From CADEED01 sp036677145 (GTDB taxonomy: Bacteria > Pseudomonadota > Gammaproteobacteria > Steroidobacterales > Steroidobacteraceae), in assembly GCA_036677145.1 (NCBI GenBank), contig JAKFFF010000053.1:1-64000 (forward strand): 64,000 bases of DNA, given 5' to 3'. Below, in pieces: positions 18,416-27,666 of this stretch. Under the pieces are notes generated by a model. That model saw nothing but the letters and a program-made list of their open reading frames with translations, had not been told where the DNA came from and ran no database searches. The translations under genes were made by a program, and so were the position numbers. Position 1 is the first letter of the stretch; every line of letters begins with the position of its first letter.

Positions 18416-19489
18416 ATGATTGCAGCCATCCGCTCCGGGGTCGGCTCTCTTGTGCATCAGTGGTTTGCGCGTTCCAGGACACGAAAGGAACCGGCGCCAG
18501 CCAATGAATGGCAGGGAAGCCGGGCTCAGACTCGCCCGACAGGCGCCGCCGAAAGCGGACCGGGCCGGCATGCGGACGTTGCCATGCGGCGGTTCATGGC
18601 CCTGGCTCTCGATGCGAGCCTGGATGATCTGCGGAACGAGGCGACCCCCGAGGAGCTGGCCGCGCTCGAGCCGGCCACACGAGTGCTCGGCGATCTGGAC
18701 TTGCAGGCGAAGTACCTGCCGCGCCGGCCTTCTCTGTTACCGCGCCTCATGAGCGCCATCAACAGCGACACGAACTCGATGCGCGAGATGGCGAAAATCA
18801 TCGGCGACGACGGCGCTCTGCTCGGCGGACTCCTGCGGCTCGCCAACAGCTCTTACTACCGCGTGAGCGGCAGCAAGCCGATCGAAAGCCTGGAAAAGGC
18901 CGTGACGCTGGTGGGAACAGACGGGTTGCGCTCGCTGGTGGCCACGGCGCTGCTGCATCCGGTCATGACCGGCGCGCGCGGACCCTTCTCCTCCTTTGCG
19001 GAGGCTACCTGGGAGCACAGCCAGTACGCTGCTGCGTGCGCGGAACTGCACGCGGCCCGCATCGAGCGGATCGACGCGTTCAGCGCGCGCCTGTTGGTCA
19101 TGCTCCTGGGCCTGGCCAGCAATGCCGTGTTCCGCATCGCGCGCGAGCATTGCCTGGCGGAAACCGGTGGCGTGCGGCCGGCGGCCATGGCCAAACTACT
19201 CGAGGAGTGGGTGCCGCCCACGGCGCTGCGGATAGCCGAGAACTGGCAACTGCCCGCCGACTTGTCCCGCGCACTCGCGGCTCCGGCCGGTTCAGACATG
19301 ATCGAAGGGGGCCTGGCTCGCTCGCTGCGGTTCGGACGACTGACAGGCGCACTCCTGTTGCTCGTGAATCGCGGGCACATGCGCGAGCTCTCGGCGCGCG
19401 CCATCGTGCTCGCCGGCGAGCGGCGGATCACCGAAGTGGACCGGTTGTGGTCGCGCCTGGCGATCATGCACCTCGCCGCCGCGCGCTGA
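18416..19489 (+). CDS. HDOD-domain signalling protein
   Basis: 357 aa. After a basic, low-complexity N-terminus (about 70 residues) comes the HDOD domain: LPRRPSLLPRLMSAINSDTNSMREMAKIIGDDGALLGGLLRLANSSYY, then ESLEKAVTLVGTDGLRSLVATALL. HDOD is an HD-like fold lacking the metal-binding HD pair and acts as a non-catalytic signalling module, often in c-di-GMP or stress pathways. No GGDEF, EAL or receiver domain is fused. Its stop directly abuts the stop of the convergent epimerase gene. Confidence 0.88.
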   Translation: MIAAIRSGVGSLVHQWFARSRTRKEPAPANEWQGSRAQTRPTGAAESGPGRHADVAMRRFMALALDASLDDLRNEATPEELAALEPATRVLGDLDLQAKYLPRRPSLLPRLMSAINSDTNSMREMAKIIGDDGALLGGLLRLANSSYYRVSGSKPIESLEKAVTLVGTDGLRSLVATALLHPVMTGARGPFSSFAEATWEHSQYAAACAELHAARIERIDAFSARLLVMLLGLASNAVFRIAREHCLAETGGVRPAAMAKLLEEWVPPTALRIAENWQLPADLSRALAAPAGSDMIEGGLARSLRFGRLTGALLLLVNRGHMRELSARAIVLAGERRITEVDRLWSRLAIMHLAAAR

Positions 19490-20446
19490 TCACCCGATTG
19501 GGTGGTAACCCTTCGAGCCGATGATTCGCGCCAGTTCGCTGCGGTGATCCTTTCCCGCCGCGATATCGCGCAGCGCCTGTCCGAAGTCGTAGCGTGGTTG
19601 CCAGCCGAGGCGTTCGCGCGCGCGGGCATTCACGTACACACGATCCAGGGCCGGCAACATGCGCCAGCCGCGCGCGGAGTAGATAGCCGGGTAGTGCGGG
19701 TATCGGCGCTCGAGAACGGCGGGCGCGTCGCGGCCGAGTTCTGCGAGATCGCCGCGGTCGAACGGCGTCGTCGCCGTGATGATGAACTTGTCGAAACCCA
19801 GCGACGGCGCCTTCTCCATGGCCAGCAGGTGTGAGCTCACCACGTCCGCGATGTCGACGCGGCGGTACAGCAGCTCGTTCACCTTGAGGTTGGCGTCGTC
19901 GAAGGAGTCGCGCCGCTCGGGCACATCATCACCCTCGGGAAAGAACCGCGACGTGCGCAGGATGAGGCAGGGCAGCGCATGGTTGCGATGAAACAGCCGG
20001 CACAGATCTTCGGCCGCGGTTTTCGTCACGCCGTAGATGTTCTTGGGAATGGGCGTGACGTCTTCGGTGATCCACGCCGCGGGCGAGCCGGCCGGTGGTG
20101 TGAGCGCATCGCCGAAAGTACTGGTGGTGCTGGTGAACACGAAGGCGCGTACGCCAGCCTGCATCGCCGCTTCGAGCAGGTTCAGCGTGCCGGTGACGTT
20201 CGTGTCGACGAAATCCTGGCGTGTATGCGTGGCCACGTGGGGTTTGTGCAGCGTGCCGGCATGCAGCACATGGGTGACTCCGCGCATGCATTCGTCCACG
20301 GCCGCGCGTCCGGCGATCGAGCCCACCACGTCGGTGAAAGGCGAGCGCAGGACGTCCACGCCAATGACCGGCGTGTGCTGCGCGCGCAGCGTGCGAACCA
20401 ATGCCTCACCGAGATGGCCGGCGCTGCCGGTGACCAATACTTTCAT
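19490..20446 (-). CDS. NAD-dependent epimerase/dehydratase
   Basis: 318 aa extended SDR. The N-terminus has the glycine-rich nucleotide loop (VTGSAGHLG); further on are the strand GVTHVLHAG, the active-site Ser/Thr region (FTSTTSTFGD) and the YGVTK (YxxxK) catalytic pair. It likely acts on a nucleotide-sugar or similar hydroxy-substrate. Its ATG is 4 bp after the stop of the GH39-like gene, so the two form an operon, which suggests a sugar substrate. The exact reaction cannot be told. Confidence 0.87.
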   Translation of the reverse strand: MKVLVTGSAGHLGEALVRTLRAQHTPVIGVDVLRSPFTDVVGSIAGRAAVDECMRGVTHVLHAGTLHKPHVATHTRQDFVDTNVTGTLNLLEAAMQAGVRAFVFTSTTSTFGDALTPPAGSPAAWITEDVTPIPKNIYGVTKTAAEDLCRLFHRNHALPCLILRTSRFFPEGDDVPERRDSFDDANLKVNELLYRRVDIADVVSSHLLAMEKAPSLGFDKFIITATTPFDRGDLAELGRDAPAVLERRYPHYPAIYSARGWRMLPALDRVYVNARARERLGWQPRYDFGQALRDIAAGKDHRSELARIIGSKGYHPIG

Positions 20447-20450
20447 GAGA

Positions 20451-22160
20451 TCAGCGCTGAGGCTTTTCCGCGGCCAGATCGATTTCGATCAGCTTCACCG
20501 ATTGGCGCGGCAGGACCAGCTCGAGCTGCGTCTTGCCCGCGGAAGTCCGCAGTTCGCGCGGCTGGGCGCGCATCTTCGCGGCTGCGTTCAGCGTCACGAT
20601 CTGCGCCGCCGACGGCGGCTGTGGCGATCCCATGGCGAGCCATGCGGTGTACGCATTGCCGGAATGTTCGTCGATCGAGTATTCGATCGCCTGCACACGG
20701 CGCGCGGTGTCCGGAAGGCCCGCGAGCGTCAACTGCACGGCCCGGCGATCCTCGTAGCCGCCGGCCACATCATGGTAGTTCCACAGCAGGATGGTCAGGC
20801 GCGTCTTCGCCGCGTCCACGGAGGCGACGACGCCGACATCCGGCTCCCCGCGCACGCTGTCGGTGATGATGGCATCGACGGGAATCATGGCGGGCGCGTC
20901 GACCGCGACGCGCCGGGGCGCGAGCTTCGAGAACAACTCGAAGGTGTTCAGCACCGGCAGCGCGACTTCGTTGGTCGTGAGCGCGCGCAGTCCGTTGAAC
21001 CAGGGCTGTTCGGCGAACGTGAACGCCCATGACACGGCGCCCTGCAGATCTCCACCGGTGCGCGCCAGCAGATCCTGCTTGCGCATGAACGAGGCCGCGG
21101 TATACGCCGCGAATTGCGACGTCCGGCGATAGTCCCGCTCGGGGTCGAGCGTCGCGGGGCAGCCGGCGCAGCCTTCGGGATCCGATTCCCCAATGTAGAT
21201 AGGTAGCCGCGCGAACTCCGGAAAACTCGCGATGATCTTGCCGTACGTGTCGATGGTCTTCAGATGGTTGCGCAGGTTCATTTCCACGCGCCCCTTTTCA
21301 TCGAGGCGCGTCGTGCCCTTGGCATGGAACGCGACGAAGTCGAGCGGCGCGCCGATGCCCCCGGTCGCGCTGTTCTTTCCGGAGCGGCAGTGTTCGAGGA
21401 ACGCCCGCATGAAAACGTCGCCTTGCTTCCAGCCCGGATCGGTGACGTGCGGGCCCCCGACACGCGCCTTCGGCAAGGCGCGTTTCACGGCGGCGGCGAA
21501 ATGGTCGTAGAGGCGGAAATATTCTTCCCGGGTGCCGCGCCAATACGGTGACTCCGGTTCGTTCCACAGCTCCCACAACCAGGACGATGCGCGTTCGACG
21601 CCGTAACGTTCGCCGCTGTGCCGCGCCCAGGCTTCGATGAGCGCTTCCCATTTCAGATAATCCTTGGGTGGATAGAACGCGCCGCCGGACACCATGTCGC
21701 GCGGCAGGCCCGTTTTCACCAGCGTCGGGGTATAGGGTTCGGGCCGCGAAGAGAGCGCCTGCGGCATGAAGCTCGCCTGGACGAAAGGCTCGATTCCCGG
21801 CTTGGTGAGCTCATCCATGATGGCGTCGAGCCGCGTCCAGTCGTATTGCGCATTTCCCGCGGCATCTTCGCTGTAGACATTCGTGCTCGACCACTTGAGC
21901 GCCAGCGTGCCGTCTCCGCTCGTGAGCAGGTGATGCACGCGAATGCGGACCGGCTCGTCGCTGAGCGCGTTCAGTTTTCCCAGGAGGTCACGGCCTTCGC
22001 GCGTCAGCGTCGTGCCGGCTTCGTCGTAGCCGAAATAATTCCAGATGGGGCGGATGTCTCCCACCACCTGGTCGGCGTGTACGGTGACGGGGATTTGCGG
22101 CGCGGCGAGCGCTGCGCCGCAGACAAGAGGCAGGACGATGAGCGAGCGGAATGCTTTCAT
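20451..22160 (-). CDS. Exported GH39-like glycoside hydrolase (beta-xylosidase family)
   Basis: 569 aa from the ATG at 22160, where a signal peptide begins (MKAFRSLIVLPLVCGAALAA). The catalytic TIM barrel has a WNEPE motif, whose Glu is the acid/base of clan GH-A enzymes, and a later strand YIGESDPEG with the candidate nucleophile Glu. DIRPIWNYFGYDE near the start and the C-terminal beta-domain (VQAIEYSID..., VTLNAAAKMR...) match GH39 layout. Cleavage of beta-xylosides or related glycosides in the periplasm is expected. It is followed after 4 bp by the epimerase. Confidence 0.85.
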   Translation of the reverse strand: MKAFRSLIVLPLVCGAALAAPQIPVTVHADQVVGDIRPIWNYFGYDEAGTTLTREGRDLLGKLNALSDEPVRIRVHHLLTSGDGTLALKWSSTNVYSEDAAGNAQYDWTRLDAIMDELTKPGIEPFVQASFMPQALSSRPEPYTPTLVKTGLPRDMVSGGAFYPPKDYLKWEALIEAWARHSGERYGVERASSWLWELWNEPESPYWRGTREEYFRLYDHFAAAVKRALPKARVGGPHVTDPGWKQGDVFMRAFLEHCRSGKNSATGGIGAPLDFVAFHAKGTTRLDEKGRVEMNLRNHLKTIDTYGKIIASFPEFARLPIYIGESDPEGCAGCPATLDPERDYRRTSQFAAYTAASFMRKQDLLARTGGDLQGAVSWAFTFAEQPWFNGLRALTTNEVALPVLNTFELFSKLAPRRVAVDAPAMIPVDAIITDSVRGEPDVGVVASVDAAKTRLTILLWNYHDVAGGYEDRRAVQLTLAGLPDTARRVQAIEYSIDEHSGNAYTAWLAMGSPQPPSAAQIVTLNAAAKMRAQPRELRTSAGKTQLELVLPRQSVKLIEIDLAAEKPQR

Positions 22161-22195
22161 GACGGGATCGTATCCCGCCGCGCGCGGGCACGCGA

Positions 22196-22747
22196 TCAGG
22201 AGCGTGGTGAGCCGAAGTTCTGCACCCAGTAGATCGCGCCGCGCTTCTTGCCGGTGGCCACGCCAACTCCGATGTGCTGAAAACGCGGATCCATGATATT
22301 CGCGCAATGCCCCGGGCTCGCCAGCCAGCCGGCAACCACTTCTTCCGCCGAGACGGGGCCATACGCAATGTTTTCGCCCGTGAGGCGTGGCTTGTAACCG
22401 GCGCGGAGCACGCGGTCCTTCGGTTGGCTGCCGTTTCGGCCGCTGTGATCGAAGAAACGTTTTCGCGCCATGTCCCGGGCGTGTCGGGTGGCCGCATCGT
22501 CGAGCTGGAGCGAAGCGCCGAGCGGCGCCGTGGCGGCGAATCGCTCGGCGCCGCATCTTCTGCCGCGGCTCCTGGCCGCGTTGACGAGTTCCACGACGCG
22601 GGCGCGAACGGTGGCGGCGGATTCTTTCGCGACCAATACGTCGGCGTGCGCTGCGGAATTCAGGGCCGCCGTGACAGAAAAAGCCGTCAGCGTGGCGAAT
22701 CCACACCGACGCAGCTGCGTCCACCCGCAATGAAGGAGGCCGGTCAT
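22196..22747 (-). CDS. Exported CAP/SCP-domain protein
   Basis: 183 aa. A signal sequence (about 35 residues, ending AAHA) is followed by a CAP domain: LDDAATRHARDMARKRFFDHSG, GENIAYG, VVAGWLASPGHCANIMDPRFQHIGVGVA. The His in FFDH, the Glu in GENI and the His in PGHC are the usual cavity residues. Bacterial CAP proteins (YkwD-like) are secreted and of unclear biochemical role. It is transcribed in the same direction as, and 35 bp before, the GH39-like gene, so it may share that transcript. Confidence 0.9.
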   Translation of the reverse strand: MTGLLHCGWTQLRRCGFATLTAFSVTAALNSAAHADVLVAKESAATVRARVVELVNAARSRGRRCGAERFAATAPLGASLQLDDAATRHARDMARKRFFDHSGRNGSQPKDRVLRAGYKPRLTGENIAYGPVSAEEVVAGWLASPGHCANIMDPRFQHIGVGVATGKKRGAIYWVQNFGSPRS

Positions 22748-22939
22748 GACACGCAGTATGTGCGCGCCGTGCTGAATGCCTGGTGAATTTCCGCCGTATC
22801 CGGTAACCCAGGCCTGACAGCCTTCATCGAACAGTCACCCGCGCGACATTCGAGCGACACGCAGAAGTCCCAAGGTGAGCGGGCGATCGGCCTCGCGGTC
22901 ATCGCTTATTCCACTCACCGTTTTCAATTGGGGACAGCA

Positions 22940-24391
22940 ATGAGCAATCCTTCGGATAAACACGCCGGCAGTGCGCCGGAACAGTCGGCGGGGATGAACC
23001 GGCGCTCCTTCTTCAAAGGTGGCGTGGCGGGCGCCGCCACGATTTCCTTCGGCGCGCTGCTGGCGCGCCGCGCCGAGGCCGTCGAACTTCCTTACTCGGA
23101 CGATTACGGTCCCGTCGCGCCGGTCAACGACGACGCCACGGGCTTGCCGCTGATCGCGCTGCCGGCCGGCTTCCGGTATCGCACGTTCGGATGGCGCGGC
23201 CAGTTGATGGAAGACGGCGTGCTGACGCCCGGCGCGCATGACGGCATGGACGTGGTTTCAAACAAGGGCGGCGAGATCGTCCTGGTCCGCAATCACGAGC
23301 TCGGCAGCGGCAGCGGCGCCAATCCGTTCATCGCGCGCGCCGGCTACAACAACGCCAACGGGCGCGGCGGCACGACCACCCTCGGCTTCGACACGGTGAA
23401 CGGACGTTTCTCCGGTCACTTCGGTTCGTTGAGCGGCACGGTCACCAATTGCGCCGGCGGCCGCACACCCTGGGGCTCGTGGATCACCTGCGAGGAAACC
23501 GGATACACCTCGCCCGCGGGGATTCGTCATGGCTGGTGTTTCGACGTTCCCGGTCATGGCACGGCGACAGCCGAGCCGCTGACCGCGATGGGCCGCTTCT
23601 CGCACGAAGCGATCGCGGTCGACGAAGGCACCGGCAACATCTACGAGACCGAGGACGCGACGCCCGGTGGTTTCTACAAGTTCGTGCCGAAGCAGTACGG
23701 CAATCCCGCGGCCGGCGGCAGCCTGTACGCGCTCAAGGTCAAGGACGAGGCTAACTACAATTTCAGCGGCCTCGGCAACGTCTACGTGGACTATCCGAAC
23801 GGCGCGACCTGGGAAGTGGAATGGGTGCCGGTCACCGATCCGGAAGCGCTCACGGGCCGCGCGTACAACTCGGCGCCGGGACGCGCATCGTTCGCGCGGC
23901 CCGAGGGCGCCTACTTCGACAGCGGCAAAATCTACTTCGTCTGCACCAGCGGCGGCGTCGCGCGCCAGGGGCAGGTGTTCGAATACGATCCGCGCCGCGA
24001 GATCCTGACGATCGTCTTCAACTCGGCGGGCGGGGGCACGAGCAACCTCGAATGCAACAACCCCGACAACATCGCGGTCAGCAATCGCGGCGGCATCATC
24101 CTGTGCGAAGACGGCGGCAACAACATCCAGCGGATGCGGGGACTGTCGCAGAACGGCAAGACCTTCATCTTCGCCGAGAACCGCATGAACCTGACGGCGG
24201 CGAACATCGCGCAGGTGGATGAGTCGGTCAACAAGAGCCGCGGCGGCATCGTCGCCAACGTCGCGCCGGGCAATTACTCCGGCATCGAGTGGGCGGGCGC
24301 GTGTTTCCACGGAAAGTGGATGTTCGTCAACATCCAGACGCCGGGCATCACGTTCGCGATCACCGGGCCGTGGGACAACGGCTCGTTGTAA
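22940..24391 (+). CDS. Tat-exported PhoX-like phosphatase family protein (DUF839)
   Basis: 483 aa from the ATG at 22940; a TTG at 22928 is also possible. A twin-arginine signal (MNRRSFFKGGVAGAA) predicts folded export. The body matches DUF839/PhoX-type proteins: VLVRNHEL, TNCAGGRTPWGSWITCEE, RFSHEAIAVDEGTGNIYETED, LECNNPDNIAVSNRGGIILCEDG. PhoX enzymes use Fe/Ca centres to hydrolyse phosphoesters; the Glu/Asp-rich motifs fit a metal site, but true phosphatase activity of this shorter subgroup is not shown. A strong terminator follows. Confidence 0.85.
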   Translation: MSNPSDKHAGSAPEQSAGMNRRSFFKGGVAGAATISFGALLARRAEAVELPYSDDYGPVAPVNDDATGLPLIALPAGFRYRTFGWRGQLMEDGVLTPGAHDGMDVVSNKGGEIVLVRNHELGSGSGANPFIARAGYNNANGRGGTTTLGFDTVNGRFSGHFGSLSGTVTNCAGGRTPWGSWITCEETGYTSPAGIRHGWCFDVPGHGTATAEPLTAMGRFSHEAIAVDEGTGNIYETEDATPGGFYKFVPKQYGNPAAGGSLYALKVKDEANYNFSGLGNVYVDYPNGATWEVEWVPVTDPEALTGRAYNSAPGRASFARPEGAYFDSGKIYFVCTSGGVARQGQVFEYDPRREILTIVFNSAGGGTSNLECNNPDNIAVSNRGGIILCEDGGNNIQRMRGLSQNGKTFIFAENRMNLTAANIAQVDESVNKSRGGIVANVAPGNYSGIEWAGACFHGKWMFVNIQTPGITFAITGPWDNGSL

Positions 24392-24414
24392 CTCCGGACA
24401 GGTAGATAGACGCG

Positions 24415-24443
24415 GCCCCGCCGGGAAACCGGCGGGGCTTTTT
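24415..24443 (+). terminator. Rho-independent terminator
   Basis: A perfect 10-bp stem GCCCCGCCGG / CCGGCGGGGC around a GAAA tetraloop is followed by five T. It lies 24 bp after the stop of the DUF839 gene and ends that transcript. A GTAGATAG octamer sits just before it (24402-24409). Confidence 0.93.
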
Positions 24444-24530
24444 ACCGCCTGCATGGCGGCGCCGGCAAGGAACCGGCGTGGTTTCCGCGCGGCTCGCCGC
24501 GGCCCCTGCACTCCCGCGGCCGATCCGGGG

Positions 24531-24536
24531 TATAAA
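24531..24536 (+). promoter_or_regulatory. Candidate -10 element for the M48 protease gene
   Basis: TATAAA stands out in G+C-rich sequence 29 bp before the ATG at 24565, and a GACAGGGGG ribosome-binding stretch lies between. No good -35 element is seen at 17 +/- 1 bp, so this is tentative. Confidence 0.35.
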
Positions 24537-24564
24537 AGCGCCTGGTATCGGACAGGGGGTCGTC

Positions 24565-26154
24565 ATGTTCCTGGCAAACACAACACGGCTGGCGCGCGTC
24601 GCGGCGGCGCTCGGTGTATTCACGCTGCTCGGCGCCTGCGGCGTCAACCCCGTTACCGGCAAGAAAGAGATCCAGTTCGTCTCCGAGGCGCAGGAGCTCA
24701 AGATCGGCGAGACCAACTACGCGCCGACGCGGCAGGGCGAGGGCGGCGACCTGACGGTGCTCCCGGAGCTGACCACCTACGTGAACAGCGTCGGGCAGAA
24801 ACTCGCGGCGGTCGCGGATCGCAAGCTGCCGTACGAATTCGTGGTGCTGAACAATTCGGTGCCCAATGCCTGGGCGCTGCCTGGCGGCAAGATCGCGATC
24901 AACCGCGGATTGCTCACCGAATTGCAGAATGAAGCCGAGCTCGCCGCGGTGCTCGGCCACGAGATCGTGCACGCCGCCGCGCGGCACGGCGCCAAGGCGC
25001 AGGAGCGCGGCACGTTGATGCAGGTCGGAATGATGGCCGCGCAGGTCGGCGCGGCCATGGGCGACGTCGATCCGAACATCGCGAACCTCGCATTGGGTGG
25101 CGCCGGCGCCGGACTGCAGATGATCCAGATGAAATACGGCCGCGACCACGAACTCGAGAGCGACGAATACGGCATGAAATACATGAAGCTCGCGGGGTAC
25201 GACCCGTGGGGCGCGGTGACACTGCAGGAAACCTTCGTGCGGCTGTCGCAGGCCGGCGGGCAGAAGGAACAGAACTGGCTCGAAGGGCTGTTTGCGTCTC
25301 ATCCGCCCTCGCAGGAACGCGTCGACAGGAACCGCGTGATGGCGGACAAGCTCGGGCGCGGTGGCCAGATGGGTGTCGAATCCTTCGCGGCCGCGACGAA
25401 GCAGTTGCGCCAGATGAAGCCTGCCTACGACAAGTACGACAAGGCGATGGCGGCGGCGCAGAAGAAGGATTTCGCGACGGCGAAAACTCTGGCCGGCGAG
25501 GCCGCGAAGGCGATCCCCAACGAAGGCAGCTTCCAGGTGTTCCTCGGACAGGTCGCGCTCGCGGAGAAGCAGCCGCAGGCCGCGGCGGGTTACTACGACA
25601 AGGCGATGCGGCTGAGCCCCAACTACTTTGCCTCGTACCTCGGCGCCGGCGTCGCGCAGGCCCAATTAGGCGACAAGCAGAAGGCGGAGCAGTACCTCAC
25701 CCGCAGCGCGGAGCTGCTACCGACCGCGCCCGCCGCGTACTACCTCGGCAACATCGCGCGCGATCGCGGCGATGCCGAATCGGCGCGGAAGTATTACCAG
25801 GCGGCCGCGAGTTCCAACAGTGCGATCGGACAGGCCGCCGCGGCGGAATTCACCAAGATGGACCTGCCGCAAAACCCCGGCAATTACGTCGCGGCCGGCG
25901 GCCAGTTCGATGCGCAGGGGCGGCTGATGGTCGTCGTGCAGAATCGTTCGCGCGTGCCGCTAAACGCGATCCAGGTCACGCCGGTGATCGTCGACGCCAC
26001 GGGCCGCGTCGTGCAGCAGGGCAGCCCCGTGTTGATCAGCGCCGTCGTGAAGCCGGGCGAGCAGGCGGCCGCGCCGAGCGGAATCGCGAATGTTACGCAG
26101 GAGCAACTGCAGACATTGCGTTTCCGGGTCGACGCGGCGAAGGTCGCGGAGTGA
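24565..26154 (+). CDS. BepA-like M48 metalloprotease lipoprotein with TPR region
   Basis: 529 aa from the ATG at 24565 with a strong Shine-Dalgarno. A lipobox (LLGAC) suggests a lipidated periplasmic protein. The M48 active site is H132-E-I-V-H136, with the third ligand in HELESDEYG. SHPPSQERVDR closes the protease domain. Residues about 300-430 carry tetratricopeptide-like repeats (AYDKYDKAMAAAQKKDFATAKTLA, YYDKAMRLSPNYFASYLGAGVAQAQLG), the domain order of E. coli BepA (YfgC), an outer-membrane assembly quality-control protease. Here a further 100-residue C-terminal beta-rich domain follows, which BepA lacks. Confidence 0.9.
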   Translation: MFLANTTRLARVAAALGVFTLLGACGVNPVTGKKEIQFVSEAQELKIGETNYAPTRQGEGGDLTVLPELTTYVNSVGQKLAAVADRKLPYEFVVLNNSVPNAWALPGGKIAINRGLLTELQNEAELAAVLGHEIVHAAARHGAKAQERGTLMQVGMMAAQVGAAMGDVDPNIANLALGGAGAGLQMIQMKYGRDHELESDEYGMKYMKLAGYDPWGAVTLQETFVRLSQAGGQKEQNWLEGLFASHPPSQERVDRNRVMADKLGRGGQMGVESFAAATKQLRQMKPAYDKYDKAMAAAQKKDFATAKTLAGEAAKAIPNEGSFQVFLGQVALAEKQPQAAAGYYDKAMRLSPNYFASYLGAGVAQAQLGDKQKAEQYLTRSAELLPTAPAAYYLGNIARDRGDAESARKYYQAAASSNSAIGQAAAAEFTKMDLPQNPGNYVAAGGQFDAQGRLMVVVQNRSRVPLNAIQVTPVIVDATGRVVQQGSPVLISAVVKPGEQAAAPSGIANVTQEQLQTLRFRVDAAKVAE

Positions 26155-26163
26155 GCTGCGAAA

Positions 26164-26862
26164 TCAGTCGCGCGACGAGATGAGCAGGCGCAACACGTAC
26201 CAGAACATCAGCACGATCGACGAGAACAGCGCGAGCGCGGCGCCAACGTAACGATCTTCCGGATAGTGATGCAGGATGTTCGAGGTGTCGTACAGCACCG
26301 CGGCGCCGGCGAAGCCGATCATCGCGACCGAGAACCACGTGCCGAGCTGGAAGCCGAACAGCACCGAGCCTGCGATGGCGACGAGGGCCAGGATGCCGGC
26401 CCAGACGAGGATGCCGCGCATGAACGAGAAGTCCTTGCGCGTGATGAACGCGACCGCGGTCAGGCCGATGACTCCAAACAGCGTGATGAACACCGCGCTC
26501 TCGATGATGCCGGCCTGCAGCGTCGCCGCGATCAGCAGCAGCGGCGCGAAGATGACGGCCTGCGCGATCACGAAGGCCGCCAGCGCCAGGTACTGCAGGG
26601 GTTTCGATTCCAGGTTGTGCGCGACGTGTGTCGCGAGCCAGCCGACCAGCATCAGCGCGCCGATGATCACCAGCCAGTTGAAGCTGAGAATCCACTGCGA
26701 CAGTGCAACGACTCGACCCGTGCTGAACAGCCACATCTCGATGGCCGTGAACAGGAGGATGGCCGCGGCGACGTGACTGTAAGTTCTGGTGATGAATTTG
26801 GCGCGCGCGTCGGTCGTGAGCTCCGAAACGGGGGTCAGGCCGGGAAGGGTCTGCTCTTGCAT
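26164..26862 (-). CDS. Bax inhibitor-1/YccA-family membrane protein
   Basis: 232 aa with seven hydrophobic segments from about residue 30 to the end, and no signal peptide. The family features are the length, the helix pattern and the last-third sequence ILVWAGILALVAIAGSVLFGF...AAVLYDTSNILHHYPEDRYVGAALALFSSIVLMFWYVLRLL, in which YDTSNI and YVGAAL...D are characteristic. Prokaryotic homologues include YccA, which modulates the FtsH protease, and BsYetJ, a Ca2+ channel-like protein. It is convergent with the M48 gene, 9 bp away. Confidence 0.93.
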   Translation of the reverse strand: MQEQTLPGLTPVSELTTDARAKFITRTYSHVAAAILLFTAIEMWLFSTGRVVALSQWILSFNWLVIIGALMLVGWLATHVAHNLESKPLQYLALAAFVIAQAVIFAPLLLIAATLQAGIIESAVFITLFGVIGLTAVAFITRKDFSFMRGILVWAGILALVAIAGSVLFGFQLGTWFSVAMIGFAGAAVLYDTSNILHHYPEDRYVGAALALFSSIVLMFWYVLRLLISSRD

Positions 26863-26956
26863 GGTCGCTCCGAAGGGTGATGTACGAGACCGGCGCCGAT
26901 TCTAACAACAGCCGCGTCGACCCCTGTATGCATCGGATTTATCTGGCTTTTCTGAT

Positions 26957-27451
26957 CTAGTCGTTGAATTGGATAACTCCTCTCAGGTTCTGGACGGGTG
27001 TCGGGCCGCGAATGAGATCCAGGATCCCGAGGCACAAAACGACGGCAATGAGGTACGCGAAGAACAAACCGGCTTCTCTCGCAGGCCGCCGAGCCGGCGC
27101 TTGGCTTGCGCTTGCCGTGCGCGCGGATCGATGCACGAAGACCACCAAACTCACGATGAATGCGGTCGCCCGCGATATGGGCAACCATGCTCGCGGCGAA
27201 ATTGAGATTGCCAAGGCTGCCTCGATGACTTTGTAGATCACGCAGGCGTACGTCAGGTATCGAGCGCTCTTGAATCCACGAATCAGCGCGTAGGTAGTCA
27301 CGAGCAGCAGAAACGGCCCGATCGACAGAACCGCGCGTATCTCGCCTGGCAAATCAAATGGGCCTGAATACGTCAATTGCCAAAGAGCGAGTGTGCCCAA
27401 GACGAACAACACGGCGATCGCGACATAGCGTCCGATTCGCAAGTAGTTCAT
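26957..27451 (-). CDS. Small integral membrane protein, unknown
   Basis: 164 aa with about five hydrophobic helices (YVAIAVLFVLGTLALW, VLSIGPFLLLVTTYALI, YLTYACVIYKVIEAALAI, AFIVSLVVFV, FAYLIAVVLCLGILDLI). No family recognised. Its ATG at 27451 overlaps the upstream gene's stop (ATGA), so it is the third gene of a translationally coupled set (27902 -> 26957). A charged loop (SARTASASQAPARRPAREA) separates helix 4 from helix 5. Confidence 0.6.
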   Translation of the reverse strand: MNYLRIGRYVAIAVLFVLGTLALWQLTYSGPFDLPGEIRAVLSIGPFLLLVTTYALIRGFKSARYLTYACVIYKVIEAALAISISPRAWLPISRATAFIVSLVVFVHRSARTASASQAPARRPAREAGLFFAYLIAVVLCLGILDLIRGPTPVQNLRGVIQFND

Positions 27452-27666
27452 GCCCGGGTTCGCACGAGGACGCCGCCGACTTTGTAGCGACACCAGCGGT
27501 ACGCGGAATGCCCGAACAGCACCATGCCGAAAATGATGGGGCCCCACGCCAGGAGCCTGTAATTCGCATCGCCATGTCGCGCGGCATGGCCGGTGACCCA
27601 GGTCGCGAATATGCCGCCGGCGAGCCACAAGACTCGGAACAACATGCCCCGACGAGACTTTGCCAT
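27448..27666 (-). CDS. Small two-helix membrane protein, unknown
   Basis: 72 aa: basic start, two hydrophobic helices (MLFRVLWLAGGIFATWVTG and LLAWGPIIFGMVLFGHSAYRW) and a basic tail, so both termini are probably cytoplasmic. It overlaps the preceding gene by one base (TGATG) and the following gene by four (ATGA). No family recognised. The tight coupling on both sides argues that it is a real gene despite its size. Confidence 0.55.
   Translation of the reverse strand: MAKSRRGMLFRVLWLAGGIFATWVTGHAARHGDANYRLLAWGPIIFGMVLFGHSAYRWCRYKVGGVLVRTRA

Noticed and set aside
20451..22730. 759-codon version of the GH39-like gene
   Set aside because: The extension overlaps the CAP-domain gene in another frame and lacks a signal peptide at its start; the signal peptide begins at 22160.
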